In this document: positions 1-10,717 of the stretch, one piece after another
Numbering within the stretch: the first letter of the stretch is position 1
How the letters are laid out: each line of letters opens with the position of its first letter
Origin: Cladosporium sp. IMV 00045
Lineage: Eukaryota; Ascomycota; Dothideomycetes; Cladosporiales; Cladosporiaceae
Direction of reading: 5' to 3'
Assembly (NCBI GenBank): GCA_001931905.2
Contig: MSJI02000748.1
Span: 62,001-126,000 of the forward strand
Length of the DNA: 64,000 nucleotides
Made by a program: the position numbers and the translations under genes
The notes under the pieces: model-generated
Seen by the model: the letters and a program-made list of their open reading frames with translations, nothing else
Database searches by the model: none
What the model was told of the DNA's origin: nothing

Positions 1-113
1 ATCATCTGCTAACGAGTCAATTGATGTTACTTCGAAGATACTTGCAATTGATTTCATACCTCAGCCGAGAGGGCATAGAAGAGCGAGCCTCCGCCCGCAT
101 TGGTGTTCGACAT
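1..113 (-). CDS. 5' end of an unidentified gene, cut by the left window edge
   Basis: An ATG at 113 (minus strand, context CGCCATG) opens an 18-codon exon ending MSNTNAGGGSLFYALSAE at position 60. A GTATGA donor follows at 59, and a CAG acceptor at 8-6 gives a 54-base intron, the usual size here. Only five bases of the next exon lie in the window. The frame stays open upstream of the ATG, so the start is not forced. No family can be named from 18 residues. The call rests on start context, donor, acceptor and intron length together. It could also be a chance match. Confidence 0.4.
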
Positions 114-996
114 GGCGATCAACGCCAATGTAATGCTGTTGATATTGAGTTTGATGGGTACCGGAGGTTTGGAAAGGCCTGACCGTTGCTCACGCTGTGA
201 TTGGGGCTTTGTGCCACGCGAAAGTGGGTTTATCGATATCGGCGTCGTTCTGTCGATACAGATGCTTGATATTGACAACAAGAAGGATTGGTTCGGCGGA
301 CAAGAAGGAATAGAACACCACACCTTGAAGATGTTGCAAAGGTGGTGGTGAAGAGAAAGGAGGTGGTGTTGCGGTGGAAGGGCCTGGTTTTATAGACGGC
401 AGCTGATGCTGACCTTTCACATGCGCTGTCAACCCTTCGAGACTGTGCACCTCCAACCGCCTGCGAATGTGAAAGTGACCAGTCAGTCCTTCATTGGTGT
501 TAAGTGAGTCCAAGTGATGGGTGAAGATTGCCCTTAGATCTTGCGCTGAGGGTGACGGCGCATATCCTGGATAATTTGTAATCATGTTGTTATGGTCGTC
601 GCAGTCGTATGGTATCGGCCTACGGGAAAGGGGAACCCAAGTCGAGGGTTTCAGCAAATCGTATTCTCCTGCTCATTCACCTTGACACAGGCACTTCTCA
701 AATGCGTCCAACTTACGCCGTTAATAAGTCATCATGCGAGGATCTTGTATGGGCAGCGTGCATAGAGCATGTCCGTCACAAGTAGCGGGCTTTACTGCAT
801 CTGTCCGCTCACATGTCGAAAATGCGATCTCAGGCAGACGCCAGCTTACAAGCGCCGCTGAAAGCATGCACATGATCAGGGTCCTGCTCAGCACCCGAGG
901 AACAGCCTGTATGAATGAAATGTGAGGAAGAAGATAGAACAGTATTGATCTTTCCTATCAGGCATCGGTGTGTTATCAGGTTGAGGTGAGACATCC
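114..996. other. Intergenic, no convincing gene
   Basis: A minus-strand frame is open from 657 to 190 but its first ATG is at 585. It has no recognisable domain and may be 5' leader of the gene at the left edge. The right part is the 3' flank of the sorbosone dehydrogenase-like gene. Confidence 0.5.
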
Positions 997-2563
997 TTAG
1001 AGCAAGAAAGCCAGCGCACAAAGGACAGCAGCAAGCACGCCCATTCCGTCGAAACCACGGACAGCCACAGCCGTACCATCGAAAGACGAAGGGGCAGAAG
1101 ACGATGGTGATCCTGCAAGAAAGCCGTTAGCAAGCCCAGTCTGTACTCAGTGCGCAGTGGTTATCCTACCTGTGATAGCAGGCCTTGTTACATTGTTAAC
1201 CGTACCAGTGGCATCTAAAAGCCGATGGTAATTAGCACACACGGTCATCCATCATGAAATCAGGCAGAGCATTACCTTCATCACGAGCAATGACATAGAT
1301 CTCGCCAGTCTCATCCGAGCTCATAAACAGTCGGCCACTGCTATCCCAGGCTAAGCCCACCGGTCTGAAGCAGGCGTCGGGACACACAGAATTATCTTCG
1401 TTGGAGACGATCGTTGTGGCTGCCGTTCGACTGTCACTCTGATCGACTGGTTCTCCATCAGCAAACTCAACGACGTCGACTTGATACCCGATCGGTTCAT
1501 CTCTGTTCCAGCTACCGTGGAAGGCGATCCATGCTTGCGTGCCCTCGGTGTTGAACTTGATGTCGAGCGGGGCCATGTGAGCAGCAAACACAAGACGAGC
1601 GGCAACTCGCTCTCCGCAGATGTCGTCGTTATTCGTAGAGTTCTGGTCGTTTGTTGCAAACTGCTGGCCGGTCTCTCCACCGAAGTCAGGAATCTCATCC
1701 GTATCCCAAGCAGAGAAACAGTCGGGATAGCCAAAGTTTTGTCCTTGGTTGGGACTCTCCGTACCGTTGAGATATCCTAGGAAGTTCAGCTCTTCAGCAG
1801 GATTGTTTTGGTGAATGTCTTCGCCAGACCGATTCAATCGGTCGGCGCTGTTCTCGATGGCCCAAATACCACCAGTGGTTGGATGCTCAGCGAGCCCGAC
1901 GTCGTTACGAAGACCCCAGCCAAGCAGGACGCCGTCATTGTTGAAGTCGAGCGGCGAGGTGTTGTTAGTGATATTGAAGGCCTTCACCTGACTGTGGCCC
2001 GATTCGATGTCGCGAGCTTCAGGATCGATGTTCTCAAAACTGCCACGATTCACGACGACCATACCAGGAGCAGACTGTGAGAGAAGCAGCGTGCGGGAAG
2101 TGTGGTCGGTACCCTCCATGTTCTGTACAAGGGTGGTTGGTTCAGATGTGGTCCTTCGCTCACTCGCCGAGTAGTCCCAAGCGTAAAGCTTATCAGAGTC
2201 TGAGGCGTATAGAGTATTTCCATCAGAAGAGATCTCAATGCCATGGTTGAGTGTATCGACAGCGACGAGAGTCTCCTTCGATGTCATCCTGAGACAGTCG
2301 CCACCGTCGTCCTCGAACCTCAGCACGGCAATGCCGACTTCTTGTTCAACTACGAGCAAGTTGCCTTCAGTGTCGAACTTCATGCCACGTGGGGAGGTCA
2401 GGTTGGTAGCAACAAGACGGGCAGTATAGCCATCGGCAACAACTGGTGCTGAGTGGTTCGTGGTCAACTCCGAAGAGCAACCACCTGAGTTGGAGGTGCC
2501 GTTGGATTGGGCATTGATGCCCACAGTCAGAAAGGCGAGACAAGCAAGAGCGTTTCTCAGCAT
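997..2563 (-). CDS. Secreted, GPI-type sorbosone dehydrogenase-like beta-propeller protein
   Basis: Three exons by my reading: 2563-1276, 1214-1170 and 1112-997, coding 482 residues. The start chosen is the ATG at 2563 because it begins a good signal peptide (MLRNALACLAFLTVGINAQ); an in-frame ATG lies 14 codons upstream. The body resembles the glucose/sorbosone dehydrogenase family (six-bladed propeller, PQQ-type oxidoreductases), with repeats such as SPRGMKFDTEGNLLVVEQ and RPVGLAWDSSGRLFMSSDE. Substrate is unknown. Reading on without splicing gives a stop at 1232. A GTAATG donor at 1275 and two introns of 61 and 57 bases instead add a Ser/Pro-rich stretch and a hydrophobic end (GVLAAVLCALAFLL), as expected for a GPI signal. 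All phases agree. I therefore infer a cell-surface enzyme. The 3' exons are the least certain part. Confidence 0.8.
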
Positions 2564-3807
2564 GATGTTCTTCTCAGTAGGGTCCTTGATGAAGCTGTAG
2601 GTCAATTGGTTTTTTTCGGAGATATCTCAGGACTTTTATCCTCTTCTCATAACACATCCAGCTTGGAGAGCATGACGAATCATACCACAGAGAGTTCCTT
2701 GGCCAGAGAGGAGGCGTCTCTCAGATCAACACAAAGCGGGACAAAGATCCAAAGATGAAGAGTCGGAGGTGCAAACCAGGCGCAGTCTCTTGGCGACATC
2801 GAGCTTATTCGAACCTCTGGTGAGCAGATCCAAACCGCTCTCGCGCGAGGAAGGAGCTATACAGTAGCGGTATCCTGTAGCCCACAGTGGCCTTACTGCC
2901 GGTTTGCACAACCATGAAGGTGAGTCCTATCTGTCTTGTCGTCTAGTGTTTCTGCAATATCAGTATGAGGTCAAAACCATCCGTATAAGTGCAGTACGAG
3001 TGATACGAAATGCGCCAAACAGCTCTCGGAGAGCTTGCCAGCTGCCTAATCGAGCTGCTGCGCGGTACATCCCTTGCCAACTACTTCGTTCTATGGTCGA
3101 CCTCGAGCCGCGACTGAACAGCCACCGAAGTTTGTGCAACTCCAGTCATTATCCTCTTTGCTGACAACTCGAAGGTAGTCAAGACTATGGATGCGTGGCG
3201 CTTTACTGTGTCGCTGATGATCAAGCGTGCTGCGCAATGAAACAACCCTCAAATACTTCCCTTCTTCGGCGTTTGTCTTCTCTTTCCGGCTAAGGAGTCA
3301 CGACCGGGCTCGACCATGGCTGGTGCATGTATATGCTAATCACGCAGTATCTCCGCGACGGTGTACATGTTGCGAAGCGATCCGAACTGGCGATACCAGA
3401 TACCCCAATACCATGGAAAGGAGCCACGTGAGGACGTCTGGAGTTAAAGTGACACGGCAAAGCCGGCACTTCGCTCTGAAGCTGTCAAACGCGTGGAAAT
3501 TCCCCCGCAGCGAGGTGGAATTAACAAAAACGCCAGCAAATTATCAGGCCGTCCGCTGGAAACGTCTCCACTGCATTGTCTAGACTGGGAAGTCGACTTC
3601 TTCTTACATCATCGATACTTCTGTGTTTTGGGCGGAGCTTGTGAAGCTATCGCTCGCCGTTGATTATGGGCTCGAGAGGGAAGTCCCATCTCAGACGGAC
3701 TTAACGGAGATCACAAAGCCCCGGCATTGAGCAGTCAAGATTGAGAGAGGGTTGGTAATTTTGCTGCCACGCCACTTTGAGGACATCATAGATTCCGGAG
3801 TTGAGAA

Positions 3808-3817
3808 GTATATATTT
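3808..3817 (+). promoter_or_regulatory. TATA-like element of the aldo-keto reductase gene
   Basis: GTATATATTT lies about 190 bases before the ATG at 4000 and just before the CA-rich, probably transcribed leader. Position and sequence fit a TATA box. No start-site data are available. Confidence 0.4.
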
Positions 3818-3880
3818 GCGCTGTCAAAACGCTAGACATAACAGAGTCTTCCAAACATCATCGAACGTATCAACACCAAG

Positions 3881-3932
3881 CAACACCCACCAGCAACACC
3901 CACCAGCAACACCCACCAGCAACACCCACCAG
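3881..3932 (+). repeat. Four perfect copies of a 13-base CA-rich unit in the probable 5' leader
   Basis: The unit CAACACCCACCAG repeats four times in direct order, ending about 67 bases before the start codon. The flanks continue as CA-rich, G-poor sequence, typical of unstructured fungal leaders. Confidence 0.9.
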
Positions 3933-3999
3933 CAAAACTTCACCAACCAACAACACCAACAGCGACAAGAGCAGCGACAAGAGTAGCAACAACCACACA

Positions 4000-5070
4000 A
4001 TGGCCGCCATCATCGACAAAGCCAAGGAAGTCCTCGGCCAATCCAACAATGGCAAAACCTACACCATTGCAGGCGAGAAAGTCGGCAGCACCGGCTTCGG
4101 CCTGATGGGCCTGACATGGCGTCAAAACCCACCCCCTCAACAACAGTCCTTCGAAGCGATGAAGACCGCTTTGGACATGGGCGCCAACTTCTGGAACGGC
4201 GGCGAGCTGTACGGCACACCAGAGCGCAACTCCCTCCACCTGCTGCGCGAGTACTTTGAGAAGTACCCCGAAGACGCCAAGAAAGTCGTTATCTCGATCA
4301 AGGGCGGGCTTGAGAAGGGCGGTATGAAACCCGATGGACGCCCGGAGAACGTGCGCAGGAGTATCGACGAGTGCTTGACTCAGCTTGCTGGCACGAAGAA
4401 GCTTGACTTGTTCGAGTGCGCGCGCGTTGACCCGCAGACCCCAATCGAGGTCACCATTCGCACGGCGGAAGAATACGTCAAAGCCGGCAAGCTGGGCGGC
4501 ATCAGCTTGAGCGAGTGCAGCGCCGAGACCATCCGTCGTGCCTCGAAGGTGGCCAAGATCAGCGCCGTCGAGGTCGAATACTCCCTCTGGGCCACTGAGA
4601 TCCAGGACAACGGTGTTCTCAAGGCATGCGGCGAGCTGGGAATTCCTATCGTGGCCTACTCGCCACTCGGCCGTGGTTTCCTGACCGGACAGGTCAAGAG
4701 CCGCGCCGACCTTCCGGAAGACGACCACAGGAGACACTACCCTCGCTTCTCGGAGGAGAACTTCCCCAAGAACCTGAAGCTCCTCACGCAGCTCGAGCGT
4801 CTGGCGAACAGCAAAGGCTGCACACCCGGACAGGTTGGCGTTGCGTGGGTCAAGGCGCAGAGCGAGCGTGATGGCAACCCTGTCATCATCCCGATACCAG
4901 GTGCCAGCTCTGCAGACCGCGTCAAGGAGAACACGACGGACGTCGAGCTCAGCACTTACGACTTGAAGGAGATTGACAGCATTCTGGCCAGCTGCGAGAT
5001 TCACGGAGAGAGATACGGCGGCCCGGTAAATGCGCTCAATTTTGGCGACAGTCCGCCTGAGAACGCTTGA
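4000..5070 (+). CDS. Aldo-keto reductase, pyridoxal reductase (Plr1)-like
   Basis: One exon of 356 codons; ATG in context CACACAATGG. It is an NADPH-dependent aldo-keto reductase of the (beta/alpha)8 type. Visible family elements are the region with the Asp and Tyr of the tetrad (DMGANFWNGGELYG), the Lys strand (VVISIKGG), the PLGRGFLTG segment and the cofactor-binding IPIPGASS region near residue 300. Where most aldo-keto reductases have a catalytic His, this one reads LFECARVDP, which I associate with the yeast pyridoxal reductase branch. The likely reaction is reduction of pyridoxal to pyridoxine; a general aldehyde reductase is possible. A 413-codon frame on the opposite strand is an antisense shadow. 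Confidence 0.85.
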   Translation: MAAIIDKAKEVLGQSNNGKTYTIAGEKVGSTGFGLMGLTWRQNPPPQQQSFEAMKTALDMGANFWNGGELYGTPERNSLHLLREYFEKYPEDAKKVVISIKGGLEKGGMKPDGRPENVRRSIDECLTQLAGTKKLDLFECARVDPQTPIEVTIRTAEEYVKAGKLGGISLSECSAETIRRASKVAKISAVEVEYSLWATEIQDNGVLKACGELGIPIVAYSPLGRGFLTGQVKSRADLPEDDHRRHYPRFSEENFPKNLKLLTQLERLANSKGCTPGQVGVAWVKAQSERDGNPVIIPIPGASSADRVKENTTDVELSTYDLKEIDSILASCEIHGERYGGPVNALNFGDSPPENA

Positions 5071-6165
5071 ATGTGTTAAGACCGCAGCAGTAGCAGCAGA
5101 CTTGTGTGTAATATGAAGTAGGAATGAACAGACGTATACCTTCCCTTCTGAGAATCCTTTAATCAGTTCATGATTCAACAATTGATCACAAACTTGGCTT
5201 CAAGATGATCGGAGACGGGCGAAGCTTGGGATTGTATTGGCATTTCTTGGGGAGTAGGCGCGACGAGGTTTATTATCTACCTTATCTTTTCAAACCCCTG
5301 CAGCCATACAGCGAGATCCTCTGCAGTTACACGACAACCATCACACAAATGCCCATTTCCCATTGCATCAAGTCAACAGACTGGGCACATGCAGATGGGA
5401 AATCACGAAATGCGTGACAAGCGGAAGAAAAAAAGCCGATCCGAGCCAGATCGAGTGATTGCCATCATTGGTCGAGGGCCCAAACCGCCTAGCATCTACG
5501 CGGCTCGTCTCATCGTTCTTGATTTGAGAACTCTGGATCCACGCGAATGCCTCATTTCTTCAACATCATATGTATTGGAAGATGTGTAGCGAGTGAACAT
5601 CTCAGACTCAAGCATAGCCAGTGTACTCTCGCATTCATGTAATGCAGTGGTAAGATCAACCCTAATGCTTATTCGGCACTTTCTCATATTACGCAGGTAC
5701 CAAATTATGCTTCTTCAAGAGAGCCGTTTGGCGTCGACCGTGCCCCTTTTTAGCTTGCCGGGTCGCCGAGCCCGTTCAACAACACTAGCACATGTGAGAC
5801 CAATCGTCTTCGAGAAATGACCACAAGCGCCGACCAGGGAGCCAGGAATAAACTCCAAAGTACGAGAGAGAGATTGAGCTGATCCCCCAAGAGCATAATC
5901 GCTTCTTCCAACGGCTCTTTGGGTTGGTGAACCTTGTAACCCTAGTCCCATTCTTCCCGTTCTCCTTCTTGTGTCTCGTCTCGTTTGCCTGCCTTTCTTC
6001 AGATACGCCTCATATACGCCCATTGGAGCATACCTACGGTCATTACAGAACAGCGCCGAACCGTACAGTACACAATCCCTCGACAGATCCGCGCCCCTGT
6101 CGCTCCCGGCCAGGACCACTTCCCATCTTTCAACCTTCCCACACCAGCACATCCACAAAGCCACC
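5071..6165. other. Intergenic; 3' flank of the reductase and promoter of the next gene
   Basis: No gene recognised. A minus-strand frame at 6224-5715 overlaps the next gene's first exon and intron and has no similarity I know. Confidence 0.6.
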
Positions 6166-6677
6166 ATGACTTCACCCGCACTGAACGGCGATAGTACGTC
6201 CGCCACGAAATAACCACCACACAATCAACAACTCACACTAACCCTCCATTTCCAGTCGGCTGCACGCCCAGCTCCATCAGCCCGTCAACCTGGATCCCCG
6301 GCTTCAGCGACCACCGCGAAGTGTACTCGTGCGCCATTGCGGCCAACTCGACGACGATCGTGGACAAGCTGAAAGAGAACTGCTGCTCGGGCGCGGTGCA
6401 GGAGTGGGCCGGCTGCTACCACTGGTGCGAGCCGAAAGACAAGGACTGGGCGCTCGAGGACTGGGCCGCCTGCGTCTCCGACCACGTCTACTTCGACACC
6501 GACTTTGGTCAGTCGTGCAACGCCATGGGCGGGCTGGAGGCCAAGTCCGCCCACTCGCAGAACCGGGAGCCCATGGCGGATGCGGGCTCTTCTGCTGCTG
6601 CTGTGACGGGTGTCAGTGCGAGCTGGAAGGTGGGCGTTTTGGTCGGTCTTGTTGGCCTTGTTCAGGTGCTTGTCTAA
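6166..6677 (+). CDS. Eight-cysteine protein with hydrophobic C-terminal tail, paralog A
   Basis: Two exons, 6166-6193 and 6256-6677, joined over a 62-base phase-1 intron, coding 149 residues. The ATG has context CACCATGAC. I recognise no named family. The protein has eight cysteines and the pattern C-C-S-G-x4-W-x2-C-[YF]-H-[WF]-C, followed by C and C-N at 14-residue spacings. A Ser/Ala-rich linker then leads to SWKVGVLVGLVGLVQVLV at the very end. No N-terminal signal peptide is visible, so it is either tail-anchored or the true start is missed. A paralog lies at 10718-11139 on the other strand. The tails end at the same residue and the intron phase is shared, so this is a real gene and a real family. 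Function unknown. Confidence 0.75.
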
Positions 6678-7445
6678 GGGGCGAAGAAAGTTGCTCTGGG
6701 TTGGGATGTCAAATTATACATTTCGGCGCGTGGTGAACGGGGGATGATTTCGTTTTTCTTTCGTTTTCTTGTCTTGATTTCCAGCATGGTATGGTGGGCC
6801 AGTCACAATATATACCCTAGATACAGTTATGCTCCTGCTATTTCCTTGGGTCATAGAGGTTACAGGTAGATACTCGCGAAATACATGTTTGTTACATACG
6901 CGAATCTGAGGTCTTAAGGCCATGTTCACGCCGGCCGAGCGTAATGAATTCACATCATTGACGCGATTGCCGCTGACACATCGCGCAAGCAGGACGAGAT
7001 CCGTGGTCAGCCGGTCATTCACATACCTGAGGAAACAATGTACATGCATGCACAGGAAAAGAACAGCACATCACTATAGAATGCAATTTATATATACATG
7101 GTATTTTAGCGGAATGAGAGCAAGGCACCCGGACGGTCTATTGGCCTCGCATTCCTTCCTTCACTAGATCGCCGCAGGGTTGCGTCAAGATCAGTTGACA
7201 CATCCACATCCCGCGGCATCTCACACCGCGTTCGCCCGTCGTGCTTGCCTTGCTGCGGCCTGCCGTTAGCACTCGATGATATTATTACCTGCCTTCATAT
7301 TTTACACCACCCTTTTGCGCCTCTTGCATATCATTAATAGGAGAAAGAGAAATCTCCTGCGCTCCTACACAATACATACCAATTCCCTGGAAAGCGCCAT
7401 CCGTCCCACCTCTGACCTCAGACCAAACAAGACATTCACCGCATC
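6678..7445. other. Intergenic, nothing recognised
   Basis: This is the 3' flank of paralog A followed by the promoter of the membrane-protein gene. Short ORFs on both strands have no supporting features. Confidence 0.6.
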
Positions 7446-8168
7446 ATGAGCGCCTCCGACGTACGTCTCACCCAAGAAACCCAAAATCGCCCATGCAAAA
7501 CAAACCAAAGACTAACTCCAATTCCCTTCTAGGCCTTCACGCTCTACGCCCTCTCCACCTCCGCCTGGGGCACGCTCCAGAGCCTCCCCCTCCTCATCGC
7601 GCCGCGCCTCATAGTCTCGCTGTGCAGCAGCGGCGAGCCGCGCAAAATCACCGACCTCGAAGCCTACCTGTGCCGCACGCTCGGCCTGACGCTCCTCGCC
7701 CTCGCGGCCTCGAACCTGATCTTCACCGGCGTGATCCCCATCGGGCCCCAAGCGCCGTCATCCAGCACCAGCAGCGCCTCCAGCAGCGGCTCCTCGCGCA
7801 AAGACCGCAACAGCAGCAGCGGCGAAGAATCGTCCCCACCGCGCAGCCGCGGCGTGAGCGCGAGTAAGAACGACATCGGCAAGGCTACAGCGACGGTGGC
7901 GGTTGCGTTTCAGGCCGTCACGGCCTTCTACCTCTACACGCAACTTGTGGGCGGGTGGACGTTCGCTTTCAGCGCGGGGCTGGCGGGCAACGCGGCGCTG
8001 TTCTGTTTCGGCGTGTGGACGCTGCTGTTTGCGCAGGAGCCGACGCGGACGAGCAAGAGCACGGGCGCGGATAAGAGGACGAGCGGGTTCCCGTTTGGGA
8101 ACAGCGAGGCGGCGAGGGAGAAGAAGAGGGAGAGCAGGGGGAAGAAGAGCATTCTCAAATCGAGGTGA
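7446..8168 (+). CDS. Unidentified small membrane protein, four predicted helices
   Basis: Exon 1 is 7446-7460 (MSASD) and exon 2 is 7533-8168, joined by a 72-base phase-0 intron with a GTACGT donor and CTTCTAG acceptor; 216 residues. Hydrophobic segments lie at about residues 6-35, 50-75, 108-130 and 135-162. The first loop after helix 2 is Ser-rich and the C-terminal 45 residues are basic and end in KSILKSR. I cannot name the family. The layout suggests an ER or other endomembrane protein, by inference only. The start is favoured because the short first exon joins cleanly to the long open frame. Confidence 0.7.
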
Positions 8169-8408
8169 TTGTTTTCCTTTGGGATTATGAGAGTTGCATT
8201 TGATTTCTTGAGCGGGTTTTTGAGGATACGAGTTACATGCTGTGATGGGCAGCATGGTTTGGTCTTGGGTTTTGACAAGAGGGCTTGGATCGGTGGGCCT
8301 TCAGGAAGAACAAAATTCTGGCATAATTGTACATACATTGATCCAGCGGCTGTGCGCTCGCATGGAGGTTTGATTAAAAAGTCATTATTGTTCACCTCGC
8401 TCGGCGTT

Positions 8409-9938
8409 TCACTTGCCCCCGCTCAGTCCCATCAGAGCTCCAACTGCATCCGCTTCGGCGGCTTCCTGATCGGCTTCCGTCTTCATGGGCGTGTTCTGCA
8501 CGGACTCCGCTTGTTGGCGCTTTTCGTACTGCGCCATCATGCCCTCGAGATAGTTGTCGTACGGGTCACCCTCGCCTTCGAAGCCGCCAGACGCGCCTGT
8601 GGGAGGAGGCGAGCCGGCTTCGTCGTCATCCTCCTCGTCTTCGTCGCCAGCTTCGGCGGGCGTTTGGACGTTCGACTTCTCAGCTCGCGGCTTGCGAGGG
8701 CCCTTTCGCCGCCTTGCTAACGGGTTGGGGCCGTTCCAGGTCAGTTTCTGGGAAGGCAGGATGTCGCGTTCCATGGCTTCTTCGACCTTGGCGTCGACTT
8801 GCTGGAGGAAGCCTTCCTGGTCTGCTCTCGAGAGCTCGGCTGCCATGACTGCTTCGAGCAGCACTTCTTTCATGGCCCACTCCTCCCGCTTCACTCGCTC
8901 CATCTCGTCGTTGTCTCGCTTCAATTGCTCCTGCTCCCTCTCCGCCCATGCGATCTGTCGCCTGAGTATGCGCATGAGATGGTCGGCTTCGACTGCGCTC
9001 TCGAACGTGGAGAAGAGAATATCGTTGGGGTAGTGGATCATGAAGCCCGGTTGGCCTGTTATGGGGTGATGAGCGGGTACGTAGGTGATGTTGTCGTTGG
9101 GATGGGAGGGCTCTATTGCGTTGCCTTCTTCGTCGTGCGTGGGGACACCGGTCATGTCTTGTGATGATGACTTCCCTGCGCCATTCGAGAGTTTGGGCTT
9201 CTGTGACTTCGCCATGCCTGGCGGATTCAAGTAGAGGCTGCCGCGCGCGGGCTCGGGCTCGTGGACGGTGCGCATGTGCTTAGCTAATGCGTCTGAGCGT
9301 GTGAAGGACTTGTCGCATTCTGTGAGGAACGATTAGCTTTCAATGAATACTGGATCGTACACAAGACAGGTCGCCTTACCTGGTAGCGAGCAATAGTATG
9401 GTTTCTCCTTGGTGTGGCTTCGCATGTGCGCTTTCAGAGCATATCCACTGGGGTGGTTGCTCTGCTTCCTCTGGCACTCGCCCCACTCGCAAGTGTACTT
9501 GGTCTTCTTAGGTCCCGTGGTCGCGCAGTGTACGTTCTGCACGTGGTTTACGAGCTCGTCGTTATTCTCAGCCGGTCCCCATGAGCAGTCCCTCCATTGA
9601 CAGTCTGTTTGCGCGTCTTCCCGCAACGAGAATTCATCGTGGGTAGGGGAGCCAGGCGCATCGCTCCAGCCGTCTTCGGATAGCGAGATATTATCGTCTT
9701 CCTGGGCGTCTGGCTGAGAGGAGGGCGCGCGGTCGTAGCCGAGTAAGGAAGGGTTGGTCGGAGCTGTTTTGCGGCGTTTGGCGGGCGGCGCGAGGTGGTC
9801 TGGGTCGAGTTGTGCGATGTCTGCACTGCGTCGCGAAGATGGCTCTACAGTGCTGATGTCGTCGTTTTCATTGTCGTGTTCGTAGTCTTCAGAGGGCGGA
9901 GAGGAGAGATCAGAGCTGCCGGCCGGGGAGCTGGCCAT
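8409..9938 (-). CDS. C2H2 (GLI-type) zinc-finger protein, possibly INO80-associated Iec1-like
   Basis: Two exons, 9938-9380 and 9319-8409, over a 60-base phase-1 intron; 489 residues. The frame is open seven codons further upstream but only to GTG, so the ATG at 9938 (MASSPAG) is the start. After an acidic Ser-rich N-terminus come three fingers at about residues 113-215: a first with widely spaced Cys (CQWRDC), a second (CEWGEC...HMRSH) and a third completed across the intron (CSLPECDKSFTRSDALAKH). A charged helical region and an acidic C-terminus follow. The GLI-like spacing resembles fungal INO80-complex Iec1, a tentative match. A DNA-binding transcription factor is the alternative. Confidence 0.8.
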
Positions 9939-10717
9939 GTTGGTGACGGATTTGATCACGTTTGGTATCTGCGTTTGATGGGTTGGATGTTGTAGTGTAA
10001 TGTCGGTGATCGAGATGGGCTAGGTGAAGTGTATTGGTTGAGATAACACGATCGTGAGGTCTGTCGCATCGCGGAGAGATAGACCCGCGACGCTGTTGCC
10101 CTTTACCGAGCACGTGCCGCATCGCCAGCTTAAACTTGAGAGCGAAACAGTCGTCTTCCCTCTCTCCTCCACCACACTTCGACCATACCTTATACATGTC
10201 CCAAGACGGGACTGCCAGGCGGCTTCCGTGTAAGGCCGCCTGGCTCATATCGCTCATGGTAAGCATATGCTTTCATTCAATCTCACATACTCTTCACGAC
10301 GCCTTCCACCGTGATGACTCTAGAGAATTCTGCAATGCTGACGGTTCTACAATGGTTTTCTCGGAAGCCGATTGTAAAGCCGAATGCGGATTATTCCAAA
10401 ACTACACTTGATCTGACCCCTCCTTCGCATTTCAATGCACTGCAATATCGTAACCTCGTTGCTGCTCTTGGGTCACACGCTAACGCCGGCGCAGATATCT
10501 TGACTCTCATGCATGTGCTTGCACTGGGCAGACATCATCTAGGGCTCCTGCGTTGTCAAAAATAGCATCCGCAAGAAATCTGTGGTCATTTGCGATCCAG
10601 CCTCGCGCCTATGCGACAGAGGCAGCTCCATTATCGTGAAGTTTGAAACGCGTCAACATTCCTCGAACAAAAAGGCCACAAATTCAGAGATAACGTTCGA
10701 TCCCGTCAAATAACCCC
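9939..10717. other. Intergenic, nothing recognised
   Basis: Upstream of the zinc-finger gene and downstream of paralog B. Plus-strand ORFs at 10136-10565 have no codon or domain support. Confidence 0.55.

Larger units (their letters stand above)
2564..3999. other. Divergent intergenic region between the propeller protein and the aldo-keto reductase
   Basis: Short ORFs here have no recognisable similarity. The region should hold both promoters. A TATA-like sequence and a CA-rich leader with a tandem repeat lie near its right end and are listed separately. Confidence 0.6.

Noticed and set aside
3940..5181. 413-codon open frame antisense to the aldo-keto reductase
   Set aside because: The plus strand encodes a complete, recognisable enzyme. 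The antisense frame has no domain and arises from GC-rich third positions.
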